64,000 nt of DNA, taken from assembly GCF_017743935.1 (NCBI RefSeq), contig NZ_JAGHRE010000002.1, forward strand, positions 248,001 through 312,000, given 5' to 3'. The position numbers and the translations under genes were made by a program. Positions 34,243-42,089 of this stretch are shown in pieces. Numbering within the stretch: the first letter of the stretch is position 1; each line of letters starts with the position of its first letter. The notes under the pieces were generated by a model. That model did not search any database and was not told where the DNA came from. It was given only the letters and a program-made list of their open reading frames with translations. The DNA is from Tropicibacter sp. R16_0. Lineage in GTDB: Bacteria > Pseudomonadota > Alphaproteobacteria > Rhodobacterales > Rhodobacteraceae.

Positions 34243-35490
34243 TCAAAGCAGATGGACGGCCGCCCCCAGTGCCGCCATAAGGATCAATGTCTCGCCCAAG
34301 CCGCGCTTTAGACCCCACATCCAGACGGCAGCAACCGCGCAAAAGACGCCTGCCATCAGGTCAAATGTTGCCCATTCCGGCACCGGAAACGACAAAACAA
34401 CCCAGGTGCTTTGTCCGACATTTGCAAACAGAACATGCAAGGCAAACCACACCGACAGGTTCAGGATGATGCCGACCACAGTGGCTGTGATGGCCTGCAA
34501 CGCGGCGGCCAGACGAGGGCGTGCCGAGATATGGTCCAGGTATGGCGCGGCCAGGAAGATCCAAAGAAAACAGGGCACAAAGGTTGCCCAAAGCGCGACG
34601 AGCCCGGCTGCAATCGCCAGCGTCGCGCCACCCTGCAGATACCCGGTGAGCGTGGCCACGAATTGAGTCACCAGGATCAGCGGCCCCGGCGTCGTTTCGG
34701 CGAGACCAAGCGCGTCAATCATCTGGTCGGTGCCGATCCAGCCGTATTGGTCAACGATGGTTTGCGTCATATAGGCCAACACCGCATAGGCGCCGCCAAA
34801 GGTGACAACGGCGAGCTTGGCAAAGAACCAGCCCAGATCCGCAAGCAGCGTTTGTTGCCTCAGGGTCAACGCCACAAGCGGCAGCAACCACAAGCCGCCC
34901 CAGATCACAGCTGTCCGCAGCGTCGCACCAGTGTCGACTTGGGGCAGGGGTGGGGTCTCTCCCGGCTGCGCTGTTGCATAGCCCCATAGTGCAGCGGCAG
35001 CGATGATCAGAGGGAAGGGCAGGTTCAGGGCAAAGATCGCCAGAAACCCGAGCCCCGCCAAAACCCAAGAGGATCTTCCTTTGAGGGCCTTGCGCGACAA
35101 ATTTCTAAGCGCCTGCAAAACGATGACGATCACCGCGGCCTTGATGCCCAGAAACATGGATTGCACCAGCGGCAAGTCCCCATACTGCGCATAAAGCCCC
35201 ACGAGGATTGCGATTACAAAGGCGCCGGGCAGCACAAACAATCCGCCCGCCAGCAGACCGCCCCAGACGCCGCGCAATTTCCAACCAGAATAGGTGGCCA
35301 ATTGCATCGCCTCGGGCCCCGGCAACAGCATGCACAGCGACAGCGCCCGCAGGTAGGTTTGCTCGTCCAGCCAGGGGCGGTCTTCGACAAGTTCCTTGTG
35401 CATCAGGGCGATCTGGGCCGCAGGCCCGCCAAAGGACATCACCCCTATATGGCCAAAGACGCGGGCCATCTCTGGATAGCTCGGGGTCAT
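34243..35490 (-). CDS. chrA: Chromate efflux transporter ChrA
   Basis: A 415-residue, two-domain CHR transporter exporting chromate. Each half begins with the family motif: MSFGGPAAQIALMH in the first and VTFGGAYAVLAYM in the second. PGPEAMQLATY and TPGPLILVTQFVA are the paired pore-region motifs. About ten hydrophobic helices are evident. ATG 35490 overlaps the stop of the rhodanese/ChrB gene upstream, so the two are coupled. The longer frame start at 35544 lies inside that upstream gene. Confidence 0.92.
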   Translation of the reverse strand: MTPSYPEMARVFGHIGVMSFGGPAAQIALMHKELVEDRPWLDEQTYLRALSLCMLLPGPEAMQLATYSGWKLRGVWGGLLAGGLFVLPGAFVIAILVGLYAQYGDLPLVQSMFLGIKAAVIVIVLQALRNLSRKALKGRSSWVLAGLGFLAIFALNLPFPLIIAAAALWGYATAQPGETPPLPQVDTGATLRTAVIWGGLWLLPLVALTLRQQTLLADLGWFFAKLAVVTFGGAYAVLAYMTQTIVDQYGWIGTDQMIDALGLAETTPGPLILVTQFVATLTGYLQGGATLAIAAGLVALWATFVPCFLWIFLAAPYLDHISARPRLAAALQAITATVVGIILNLSVWFALHVLFANVGQSTWVVLSFPVPEWATFDLMAGVFCAVAAVWMWGLKRGLGETLILMAALGAAVHLL

Positions 35491-36299
35491 GCGCCGTGTC
35501 CTTCGGACCAGGTGTGCTGCTCGCCCTGGCCGTCGCGCGCCCACCGATAGAGCGCGTCATAAAGGATCATTCCCGCGTCCAATTGCTCCAGATCCGACTT
35601 ATGGGCCCGCGACAAGCCAACCGAGATCGCGAGCAACCCTGCGGCTTGCGGGGCAAGTTCATGCCGGTCGGTGTCGGCGGCCCTGACGACGGTCGCCATT
35701 TGCTCGAGCGCGGGGGTTTGCAGGCCGAAACCCCGAACCATCACGTCAAATGTGCAAAGCTCTCCCTCATGGGTCCAAGGGGCGTTGACCGTGTCAAAGG
35801 CGGTGGCGCCGAATTTTTCAGCCACCGCATCCACCTCGGACGGAGGAACGAATAGAAAGCGGGCGTTGGTGTCGACAAAGCGGCGGATCAACCAGGCACA
35901 GGCGATGCGGTCCACCTTGGGTCGGTGGCGCGTCACCCAGGTGGTTTGACCGCCCTTAGGCGCGGGAAGTACTGCGGGGTTCACCGTTGGATATGTCGTA
36001 TCGCGCCAGGCAAACATACCGCCTTGAAGCACCTGAGCGTTCACATCTGTGCATCGCAAAATCGCCGCTGCGCCATGGCTCAGCTTCAGGCCTTTTTGGC
36101 AGACGACAACGACGTCCTTGCCACGCAGTTCAGAACTCAGCTCTTCCACGCGGGCACGGGGCCAGCGAAATGAGCTTGGGATCAAATGCGGGTCATCGTC
36201 GAAATCGGCGTCAATGCGCACGTCGATGATCACAGGGCAATCGGGCGTCCCGATCCGACGCATCAACACGTTTGGAGAAACAGAATTAAAGGCAGGCAT
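35487..36299 (-). CDS. Rhodanese plus ChrB C-terminal domain protein (chromate resistance)
   Basis: A 270-residue fusion. Residues 1-105 are a rhodanese domain, with the active-site cysteine in VVVVCQKGLKLSHG. Residues 125-265 are the chromate-resistance ChrB domain, with RHRPKVDRIACAWLIRRF and FDVMVRGFGL. The DNA-binding N-terminal part of classical ChrB regulators is absent, so it is more likely enzymatic or chromate-sensing than a repressor. It leads the chrA operon and is preceded by two strong inverted repeats. Confidence 0.85.
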   Translation of the reverse strand: MPAFNSVSPNVLMRRIGTPDCPVIIDVRIDADFDDDPHLIPSSFRWPRARVEELSSELRGKDVVVVCQKGLKLSHGAAAILRCTDVNAQVLQGGMFAWRDTTYPTVNPAVLPAPKGGQTTWVTRHRPKVDRIACAWLIRRFVDTNARFLFVPPSEVDAVAEKFGATAFDTVNAPWTHEGELCTFDVMVRGFGLQTPALEQMATVVRAADTDRHELAPQAAGLLAISVGLSRAHKSDLEQLDAGMILYDALYRWARDGQGEQHTWSEGHGA

Positions 36300-36371
36300 G
36301 TCAGCATCCTTCCGCTTTGGTACAGCAAAGAATGCGAAACTTGGGCCTGAGCCTGACGGGGCGTTCGCACG

Positions 36372-36440
36372 TTGACCCCTTGCGCCATGGGTAACGGAAA
36401 GTGGCGCATGGGGTCAATGGCCTGGCCGATTATCGGCCAG
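36372..36440. promoter_or_regulatory. Two inverted repeats upstream of the chromate operon
   Basis: First: TTGACCCCTTGCGCCA (36372-36387) against TGGCGCATGGGGTCAA (36402-36417), 15 of 16 positions pairing around a 14-base spacer. Second: CTGGCCGAT-T-ATCGGCCAG (36422-36440). Neither has a T tract. They lie 73-141 bases before the rhodanese/ChrB start and just after the SnoaL-like gene, so operator or 3' structure are both possible. Confidence 0.5.
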
Positions 36441-36455
36441 ATTGGCAACCCGGGT

Positions 36456-36887
36456 TTAGGCCCAGGAAAGCTGCTGTCCGGTCATGCAGACGGGCAGGGT
36501 ATCTTCGGGCAGTTGGCCCAGCTGTTCAAACAGCGAGATAAAGTCGAACTGGTTATAGGCCTCGACCACTTTGTCATCCTTGAACCGCGCCATGACCTGG
36601 CCTGTGACCTCGATCGGGGCACCATTGTCAGCCCGGGACGTGTGAACGTGCAGCATCGCCGCCACCCAATCGCCGTTTTCGATGGTTTTGGGCAGTTTCA
36701 CGTCAATTTCGCCCACGTGGTAGCGAAAGGCCGTCACAAGGTCGCGAAAGTCATCAACGCCCACCTGCATTTCCGGGATGATCCCTTCGGCCATCGTTTC
36801 AGGGTCAAAGAACTTTTCAATCGCGTCAACATCGCCATGGACCCAAACCTGGTCGTACCATTCCTTCAACAACTCGGATTTTGTCAT
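36456..36887 (-). CDS. SnoaL/NTF2-like protein
   Basis: A 143-residue protein with the cone-shaped NTF2/SnoaL fold. The helical N-terminus (MTKSELLKEWYDQVWVHGDV) and strands ending GQVMARFKDDKVVEAYNQFD are the usual order for the ester-cyclase-like group. The function is not predictable; polyketide-cyclase-type and unrelated enzymes share this fold. A GGAGGTGCACG region precedes ATG 36887. It lies between the tmRNA gene and the chromate genes on the same strand. Confidence 0.72.
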   Translation of the reverse strand: MTKSELLKEWYDQVWVHGDVDAIEKFFDPETMAEGIIPEMQVGVDDFRDLVTAFRYHVGEIDVKLPKTIENGDWVAAMLHVHTSRADNGAPIEVTGQVMARFKDDKVVEAYNQFDFISLFEQLGQLPEDTLPVCMTGQQLSWA

Positions 36888-36987
36888 CGTGCACCTCCAT
36901 CGTTGCGAGGACCAAACTGAGACTGCGAGGTGAACAAATGGTGAATAACCCTGCGCCGACTTGAAAATAACACCAACAATTTAGGGA

Positions 36988-37330
36988 TAAAGTGCAGGTT
37001 TCTGTTGCCAGGTACCTGCGAACCCCGCCTTACGCGGCTAGGCATAAGGGCTTAAAGTCGGTTCGACTCGAACTGCTTACGCAGCCAGAGCAACCGGAGC
37101 ACGATTGTCGTTTGCAATTGTACTGTTTTCGCCGGTAACGGTGGCAGACAGCCGAGACAAAGCTAACCCCTTTAGACGTCCGTCGATCCTATTTCGGCCC
37201 CACGATTTCGAAAGTGATCCCCAAACGAAGGATACCGCCGAAAGTGGTTGGTGGAGCCGCCGGGTACCGCCCCCGGGTCCGATCCGTTTATTACGAGCGC
37301 GTTTATGTCCATAGTCCCGAAGGACATCCC
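36988..37330 (-). ncRNA. ssrA: Two-piece (permuted) tmRNA
   Basis: Read on the minus strand, the acceptor piece comes first and ends CGGCTCCACCA (3' end at 37249). After an intervening segment of about 47 bases, the coding piece begins GGGGCCGAAATAGGATCG at 37201. GGGGCCG pairs with CGGCTCC (one G-T) to make the tRNA-like acceptor stem, so the order is circularly permuted as in other alphaproteobacteria. The tag frame is GCA at 37115 to TAA at 37077, encoding ANDNRAPVALAA, ending in the ALAA degron that ClpXP/SspB reads. A pseudoknot-like GCAGGT...ACCTGC closes the 3' side near 36992. Outer boundaries are approximate. It rescues stalled ribosomes. Confidence 0.93.
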
Positions 37331-37331
37331 C

Positions 37332-37360
37332 TATATAGGCAGTCGAAGCCGGGGATGCAA
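37332..37360 (-). promoter_or_regulatory. Sigma-70-type promoter for tmRNA
   Basis: Minus strand: -35 TTGCAT (37360-37355), 17-base spacer, -10 TATATA (37337-37332), giving transcription from about 37326 at the start of the acceptor piece. Confidence 0.65.
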
Positions 37361-37370
37361 TCGTCGGGTT

Positions 37371-37398
37371 TTCCGTATTTTTGACAAAGAGAAGCAGG
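37371..37398 (-). repeat. Dispersed intergenic element, copy 3
   Basis: Plus-strand TTCCGTATTTTTGACAAAGA followed by GAAGCAGG; matches the pattern at 13850 and 18023. It lies between the DUF4345 stop and the tmRNA promoter. Confidence 0.45.
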
Positions 37399-37401
37399 GA
37401 G

Positions 37402-37764
37402 TTACGCGCTGCGGCTCATGTTAGCAAGGATCAGGAAAGCGGCCAAAGCGGCCTCGATTCCGCCAAAGGCGAAGGCCTTGACGAAGGGGGGATTGTCCAA
37501 AGCAAGCGAGACAAACCGCCCCAGAGCCGCACCGGCATAGACGAAGCCCAGCATGGTGAACGCCGTCGGCGTGCCCAGCCACAGCGCCGCAGCGGCGGTC
37601 ACCACAAACAGACCACCAACCGAGGCGCGCATTTCGCTGAGCCCCATATTGCTGTTGGTTGGGGCCAGGTCCAAGGCTCCCAGGGTGTAACTGGGCGCGA
37701 GAAACCCGAACAGGCCGAACCCGATGGTCAGCAGTGCGGCGATTGTGTTGAGGATTGGGATCAT
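37402..37764 (-). CDS. DUF4345 membrane protein
   Basis: A 120-residue protein with four hydrophobic segments (LNTIAALLTIGFGLFGFLAP, VGGLFVVTAAAALWLG, AFTMLGFVYAGAALGRFVSL, GGIEAALAAFLILANM). It contains the family sequence NSNMGLSEMRASVGG. It is an inner-membrane protein of unknown function. I chose ATG 37764 because AGGAG lies 6-10 bases upstream; the frame extends further but runs into the tenA-like gene. It follows that gene by 49 bases on the same strand. Confidence 0.82.
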   Translation of the reverse strand: MIPILNTIAALLTIGFGLFGFLAPSYTLGALDLAPTNSNMGLSEMRASVGGLFVVTAAAALWLGTPTAFTMLGFVYAGAALGRFVSLALDNPPFVKAFAFGGIEAALAAFLILANMSRSA

Positions 37765-37813
37765 GCGGAGCTCCTTTGTTCGCGATTTAGAACCCCGCAG
37801 GATCGGGGCAAGA

Positions 37814-38461
37814 TCAGGCGGCGTAAGACGCATTAAAGAAGGCGCGTTCCAATTCAACGGCCTTAGTAAAGAGTTCTTCGACCTCAGATTGCGCAGCTGC
37901 ATCCAGCGTGGGCCAGACCTTGTCGAGTTGCGTGCGCAGATATTCGACGACACCTTCGAACCCGTCGCCTGCGTGAAGCGTGATCCACTCGGCAAACCAA
38001 AACGGCAGGTCCTCGCGCGGTGGGTTAACCGGGGTGGCCCAGCTGAGATACGTCCATTCCGCAACAACCAAAACGGCCAGCATCAGCTCGTACCGGCCCG
38101 ACGCGGCGGCCTCTGCCATCAAGGCCTGGAAATCGCGGGTGGCAGGGGCAGGGGCGGCGTTCTGCTGGTCGGTAGTCACGTCCAATGCCTCGAAGGACCG
38201 CAGGAAGTAGGTATTTTCCGGCCCCGTGATTACCGCCAAGAACTGCGCGGCGGGCACGCTGTCAGCCAAAGACGGTGCATGGGCGATGGCGCTGGCCAAC
38301 AGGCGCACAAAGCCGTCGATGAACTGATAGTCCTGCGCCAGATACCAGCGCATCTTGTCCAGCGGCAGCGAGCCATCGGCCAATTCAGTGGTAAAGGCAT
38401 GCGTTGTGGCGGCATGCCAATCGTCGGCGGCCAGTTGGCGCAGGTGTTCAGTGGGGCGCAT
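37814..38461 (-). CDS. tenA: TenA-family protein
   Basis: A 215-residue all-helical thiaminase II/TenA homologue. QDYQFIDGFVRLLASAIAHAP and VVAEWTYLSWATP hold the conserved aromatic and acidic residues of the pocket. The cysteine nucleophile of classical TenA is replaced by the AEWTYL segment, which places it in the TenA_E group. It may act in salvage of degraded thiamin pyrimidine. No other thiamin genes are nearby and I see no TPP riboswitch. Confidence 0.85.
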   Translation of the reverse strand: MRPTEHLRQLAADDWHAATTHAFTTELADGSLPLDKMRWYLAQDYQFIDGFVRLLASAIAHAPSLADSVPAAQFLAVITGPENTYFLRSFEALDVTTDQQNAAPAPATRDFQALMAEAAASGRYELMLAVLVVAEWTYLSWATPVNPPREDLPFWFAEWITLHAGDGFEGVVEYLRTQLDKVWPTLDAAAQSEVEELFTKAVELERAFFNASYAA

Positions 38462-38525
38462 TGGGTTCTCTCTGATCCAAGTCTTTGACCCTGCGTCTAG
38501 GACGGATCAGACCATCGGCACAAGA

Positions 38526-39281
38526 TCAGCTTTTGTCGCGCGCCGCGCGGGCCGCCATGACGTTGTCTTTCAGCGTGAGCGTATAGGCGGTGAGCTCTTG
38601 CAGAGCTGCATCGGCAGCTGCGGCATCGTTGGCCTCGATCGCGTCGGCAATCCGCGTGTGAAGGGCCACGATCTCTTCGCGCGAACGGGCGGTGAAGGTG
38701 ATCATGTTCATCAAAGGTTGCATCGCTTCGACCGCACCGGCCAGTTGATAGGACAGCACCGGATTGTCGGCCCCATCCACCAGCGCCCGGTGAAAGGCCA
38801 CGTCAGAGGCACAGAATGCCTCATCGGTCAGGCCCGGCTGGCTCTGGCGCACGATTTCGGCCCGCATGGTGGCAAGATGGTCCGGGGTGCGGCGGTCGGC
38901 CGAGAGCGGCGCACAGGCGCGCTCCAGTGCAAAGCGCGCCTCACAGGCCGTATCAAAGCTGACCGCGTTCATGCTGAGCAAGAGGGTCGAGGTTGTGACC
39001 TGTTGAGGATAGGCGTCCTCAAAACTCAACCGGTTGACGAATGCGCCCCCTGATGCGCCGCGTTGGGTTCGGATCAGGGATTGCGCAGCAAGGCGTTTCA
39101 GGGCTTCGCGTACCGTGGAACGGGACACTTGAAACTGCTCGCACAGCTCGGTTTCAGAGGGGAGGCGTTCGTCGACGATCAGCTCACCACCGATGATCGC
39201 ATCTTTGATCGCCTGGGCGATTTGCACCGAAAGATCGGCCGAACTGTTGGGATCAATTTTCACGACATCACCATTTTTCAT
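38526..39281 (-). CDS. GntR/FadR-family transcriptional regulator
   Basis: A 251-residue regulator. The winged helix at residues 15-82 has LPSETELCEQFQVSRSTVRE and LIRTQRGASGGAFV. The FCD effector domain follows (residues about 100-235), with metal-ligand-type residues in DVAFHRAL and ALHTRIADAI. It is divergent from DUF2182-DUF1326-dmdA-acuI. In Ruegeria pomeroyi a GntR regulator also sits beside dmdA, so it probably controls DMSP demethylation, with a DMSP metabolite as inducer. A FadR-type operator lies immediately before its own start, suggesting autoregulation. Confidence 0.9.
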   Translation of the reverse strand: MKNGDVVKIDPNSSADLSVQIAQAIKDAIIGGELIVDERLPSETELCEQFQVSRSTVREALKRLAAQSLIRTQRGASGGAFVNRLSFEDAYPQQVTTSTLLLSMNAVSFDTACEARFALERACAPLSADRRTPDHLATMRAEIVRQSQPGLTDEAFCASDVAFHRALVDGADNPVLSYQLAGAVEAMQPLMNMITFTARSREEIVALHTRIADAIEANDAAAADAALQELTAYTLTLKDNVMAARAARDKS

Positions 39282-39282
39282 T

Positions 39283-39309
39283 TGTCTGACATTTAAAAGT
39301 CTGACATTT
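39283..39309. promoter_or_regulatory. Putative GntR operator with tandem half-copy
   Basis: TTGTCTGACAT around 39282-39292 fits the FadR-group pattern TNGTNNNACNA, with the core TGTC-T-GACA a perfect palindrome. GTCTGACATTT recurs at 39284 and 39299, 15 bases apart. The whole divergent gap is only 59 bases, so binding here would cover both promoters. Confidence 0.55.
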
Positions 39310-39340
39310 GAGTCGTAGGGGATGACTCGGGGAGGATCAA

Positions 39341-40132
39341 GTGAGCCGTCTGTCTGTCAGATCATTTTTGTGGCTTGGGTTCTACGGAATCATCCTGGCG
39401 GCGTGGTGGGTCCTGTATTCCATGGCGATCGACATGGATCTGGATCTGATCGGTCGTCCCGGTCCGATGGGCGAAGCCATGCGCCAGATGGACCCGCGCA
39501 TGGACATGTATATGCCCATGGCCGAGTTTGGCCCGCTGTTCTGGATGTGGGGCATCATGATGGCGGCGATGATGTTGCCGACTTTGGTCCCGACCTTGCA
39601 AAGTTACGAAGACCTGATGACGTCGGCCGACGGAACAAGAGCCGGCTGGATCGGTGTTCTGTTGGGCTATTTCCTGGTTTGGCTGGCGTTTGCCGCCGCC
39701 ATCACAGGAGTCCAATTGGCGCTGCTCTTCGGCGGCGCCGTGGATATGCTGGGGATCGCAAAATCCCCCTGGTTGTCAGCCGGTCTGCTGATCGCAGTCG
39801 GGGCTTTTCAGTTTTCCCGCACCAAAGAAGTCTGTCACGGCGTGTGTCACGCCCCGATGATGTACTTCATTGGCAATTGGCGCACCGGGTTTGCCGGCGG
39901 GTTGCGCATGGGGCTGGGTCTGGGCGCGTTTTGTGCCGTCTGCTGCTGGGGGTTCATGGCGCTCGGCTTTGTCGGCGGTGTCATGAGCCTGCTGTGGATG
40001 GGCCTCGCCACCTTTTTCATGGTTCTGGAAAAACTACCGCAAATCGGCCACCGTGTGACCAAACCCCTTGGCGTTCTGCTGATCGCCGCGGGTCTGGCCT
40101 TGCTGGTCTATGTATACGTAATTGGAGGATAA
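39341..40132 (+). CDS. DUF2182 metal-binding-type membrane protein
   Basis: A 263-residue integral membrane protein with about seven hydrophobic segments. Residues 28-78 hold 14 methionines (for example MRQMDPRMDMYMPM and WGIMMAAMMLP), and near residue 164 there is EVCHGVCHAPMM. Both are soft-metal (copper-like) ligand arrangements. DUF2182 is annotated as a predicted metal-binding membrane protein without known function. GTG start at 39341 follows a clear GGAGG. The next gene, DUF1326, begins 3 bases after its stop. Position between the GntR regulator and dmdA ties it to the DMSP operon. Confidence 0.85.
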   Translation: MSRLSVRSFLWLGFYGIILAAWWVLYSMAIDMDLDLIGRPGPMGEAMRQMDPRMDMYMPMAEFGPLFWMWGIMMAAMMLPTLVPTLQSYEDLMTSADGTRAGWIGVLLGYFLVWLAFAAAITGVQLALLFGGAVDMLGIAKSPWLSAGLLIAVGAFQFSRTKEVCHGVCHAPMMYFIGNWRTGFAGGLRMGLGLGAFCAVCCWGFMALGFVGGVMSLLWMGLATFFMVLEKLPQIGHRVTKPLGVLLIAAGLALLVYVYVIGG

Positions 40133-40135
40133 CCG

Positions 40136-40840
40136 ATGGCAGTGAAACGTAAGCCCAATGCCGACCGCCTGCCGGTCAGCCAACGGATCGACAGCCGCAT
40201 GGCCAATCCCAGCCGTCGCGACAAGACGCCCACCGATTGGGCGATCAAAGGCGAGCTGATCCTGAACTGTTCCTGCGATGTGTTCTGTCCTTGTGTGGTG
40301 TCCTTGGGCGCACACCCGCCGACCGAAGGGCATTGCCACGCCTGGATGGGGATCATCATCGACGAAGGCCACTACGAAGGAGAGGACCTGTCGGGCCTGA
40401 ACGTGGGCCTGCTGGTCGACATCCCCGGTCGTATGGGCGAAGGCCAGTGGAAGGTTGCGGCCTATGTGGACGAGAACGCCAGCGGCAAAGCCTATAACGG
40501 TCTGCTCGAGATCTTCTCGGGCAAGGCGGGCGGCACGACCGGTCTGTTCACCATGTTGGTGAGCGAAATCATCGGAGCCGAGCGCGCACCTGTTGTCATC
40601 GAACGCGACGGGGCCAAGCGCCGCATCACCATCGGTCGCAAGATCCAGGGCGAGATCGAGATGCTGGGCGGGTTGGATCCCGAACACCCCGTCATGGTCA
40701 GCAACTCCAAATACTGGATGGGCCCTGACATCATCGTGGCCCGCGGTACCAAATCCAAGGTGCGCGACTATGGCCGCGTCTGGGATTTTGGCGGCAAATC
40801 GGCCGAAATCTGCCCGATCAACTGGAGCGGCGCCCGCTGA
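40136..40840 (+). CDS. DUF1326 cysteine-motif protein
   Basis: A 234-residue soluble protein with the DUF1326 signature LNCSCDVFCPCVVSLG, cysteines 45, 47, 51 and 53, probably a metal or redox site. The rest is beta-rich (AYNGLLEIFSGKAGGTTGLF, EIEMLGGLDPEHPVM) without other motifs. It is preceded by GGAGG and sits 3 bases behind DUF2182, so the pair is translated together. Function unknown; a metal-handling partnership with the membrane protein is my inference. An 8-bp hairpin (40852-40877) separates it from dmdA. Confidence 0.85.
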   Translation: MAVKRKPNADRLPVSQRIDSRMANPSRRDKTPTDWAIKGELILNCSCDVFCPCVVSLGAHPPTEGHCHAWMGIIIDEGHYEGEDLSGLNVGLLVDIPGRMGEGQWKVAAYVDENASGKAYNGLLEIFSGKAGGTTGLFTMLVSEIIGAERAPVVIERDGAKRRITIGRKIQGEIEMLGGLDPEHPVMVSNSKYWMGPDIIVARGTKSKVRDYGRVWDFGGKSAEICPINWSGAR

Positions 40841-40906
40841 GAAAGCACTTTGCCGCCGTAGAAAAAGCAACGGTGGCGGATCATCAACTGTTTGAGGAGA
40901 CAAGGC

Positions 40907-42001
40907 ATGGCCATCATCATGCCATCGCGCCGCGTGCGCAAAACACCGTTTTCGCCCGGGGTCGAGGCGGCCGGGGTCAAGGGCTACACCGTCTATAACC
41001 ACATGTTGCTGCCGACGTTCTTCGAAAGCGTCGAGGCGGACGCCGCGCATCTGAAACAGCATGTGCAGGTCTGGGATGTGGCCGTTGAACGCCAGGTGCA
41101 GATCAAAGGGCCGGATGCCTTGCGGTTGATGAAAATGATCAGCCCGCGCGACATGGACAAGATGGCGGATGATCAGTGCTATTATGTCCCATCCGTGGAT
41201 CACAACGGGGGCATGCTGAACGATCCGGTATCGATCAAGCTGGCCGACGATCATTATTGGCTCTCGGTCGCGGATGGCGATCTGTGGCAATATGCACTTG
41301 GCATCGCCATCGCGCTTGGCCTGGATGTCGAAGTGGATGAGCCCGACGTCTCGCCGCTGGCGGTGCAAGGACCCAAGGCTGACGATCTGATGGCGCGGGT
41401 GTTTGGGGACGTGGTGCGGGACATCAAGTTCTTCCGCTACAAGCGTCTGCCGTTCGAGGGGCAGCAGTTTATCGTGGCGCGCTCGGGCTGGTCCAAGCAG
41501 GGCGGGTTCGAGATTTACGTTGAGGGCACGGAATACGGCATGCCGCTGTGGGATGCTCTGTTTGCTGCAGGTGAGGATCTGAACGTGCGGGCAGGGTGCC
41601 CCAACAACATCGAGCGGGTCGAGAGTGGGTTGCTCAGCTTCGGCTCGGACATGCGTCGGGACAACACGCCCTATGAATGTGGGCTTGGGCGGTTCTGTAA
41701 CTCGCCCGAGGCCTATATCGGCAAGGCGGCATTGGCAGAACAGGCCAAGAACGGCCCGCCGCGTCAGATCCGGCCGATTGTGATCGAGGGCGAGATCGGC
41801 GCATGCACCGGCTCTTGGCCGTTGCTCGCGGATGGTCGTCAAGTGGGGCAGGTGGCCTCGGCGGTGTTCAGCCCCGAGTTTGCCGTGAACGTCGCCATTG
41901 GCATGGTGGATCGCTCCCATTGGGATGCGGGAACCCGAATGGAGATCGAAACCGAGCACGGGCTGCGCGGCGCCGTAGTGCAGGAGAAATTCTGGCGGTG
42001 A
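40907..42001 (+). CDS. dmdA: Dimethylsulfoniopropionate demethylase
   Basis: Tetrahydrofolate-dependent removal of a methyl group from DMSP, giving methylmercaptopropionate; first step of the demethylation pathway. The protein is GcvT-fold, 364 residues, the same length as Ruegeria pomeroyi DmdA and closely similar as I recall its sequence (AAGVKGYTVYNHMLLPT, LMKMISPRDMDKMADDQCYY, GWSKQGGFEIYVEG, NTPYECGLGRFCNSPE). Those stretches separate it from glycine cleavage T-protein. ATG 40907 follows GAGGAG; the frame extension to 40892 is not needed. acuI follows, as in Ruegeria, and the DUF1326 gene lies 66 bases upstream. Confidence 0.96.
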   Translation: MAIIMPSRRVRKTPFSPGVEAAGVKGYTVYNHMLLPTFFESVEADAAHLKQHVQVWDVAVERQVQIKGPDALRLMKMISPRDMDKMADDQCYYVPSVDHNGGMLNDPVSIKLADDHYWLSVADGDLWQYALGIAIALGLDVEVDEPDVSPLAVQGPKADDLMARVFGDVVRDIKFFRYKRLPFEGQQFIVARSGWSKQGGFEIYVEGTEYGMPLWDALFAAGEDLNVRAGCPNNIERVESGLLSFGSDMRRDNTPYECGLGRFCNSPEAYIGKAALAEQAKNGPPRQIRPIVIEGEIGACTGSWPLLADGRQVGQVASAVFSPEFAVNVAIGMVDRSHWDAGTRMEIETEHGLRGAVVQEKFWR

Positions 42002-42018
42002 GTATTGCCCCGTCGGAT

Positions 42019-42052
42019 GCCTCCGGCGGGAGTACTTTGGAAAAGATGAAGG
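42019..42052 (+). repeat. Dispersed intergenic element, copy 4
   Basis: GCCTCCGGCGGG followed by AGTACTTTGG and AAAAGATGAAGG between dmdA and acuI: the fullest copy of the element seen also at 13850, 18002-18047 and 37371. Confidence 0.5.
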
Positions 42053-42089
42053 TGGGCGCGTAAGGCGCTGTAACCAGGGGAGAAACGAT

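Noticed and set aside
36300-36455. Intrinsic terminator reading of the two chromate-operon repeats
   Set aside because: Stems are strong but no T run follows on either strand, so they were recorded as inverted repeats of unknown role.
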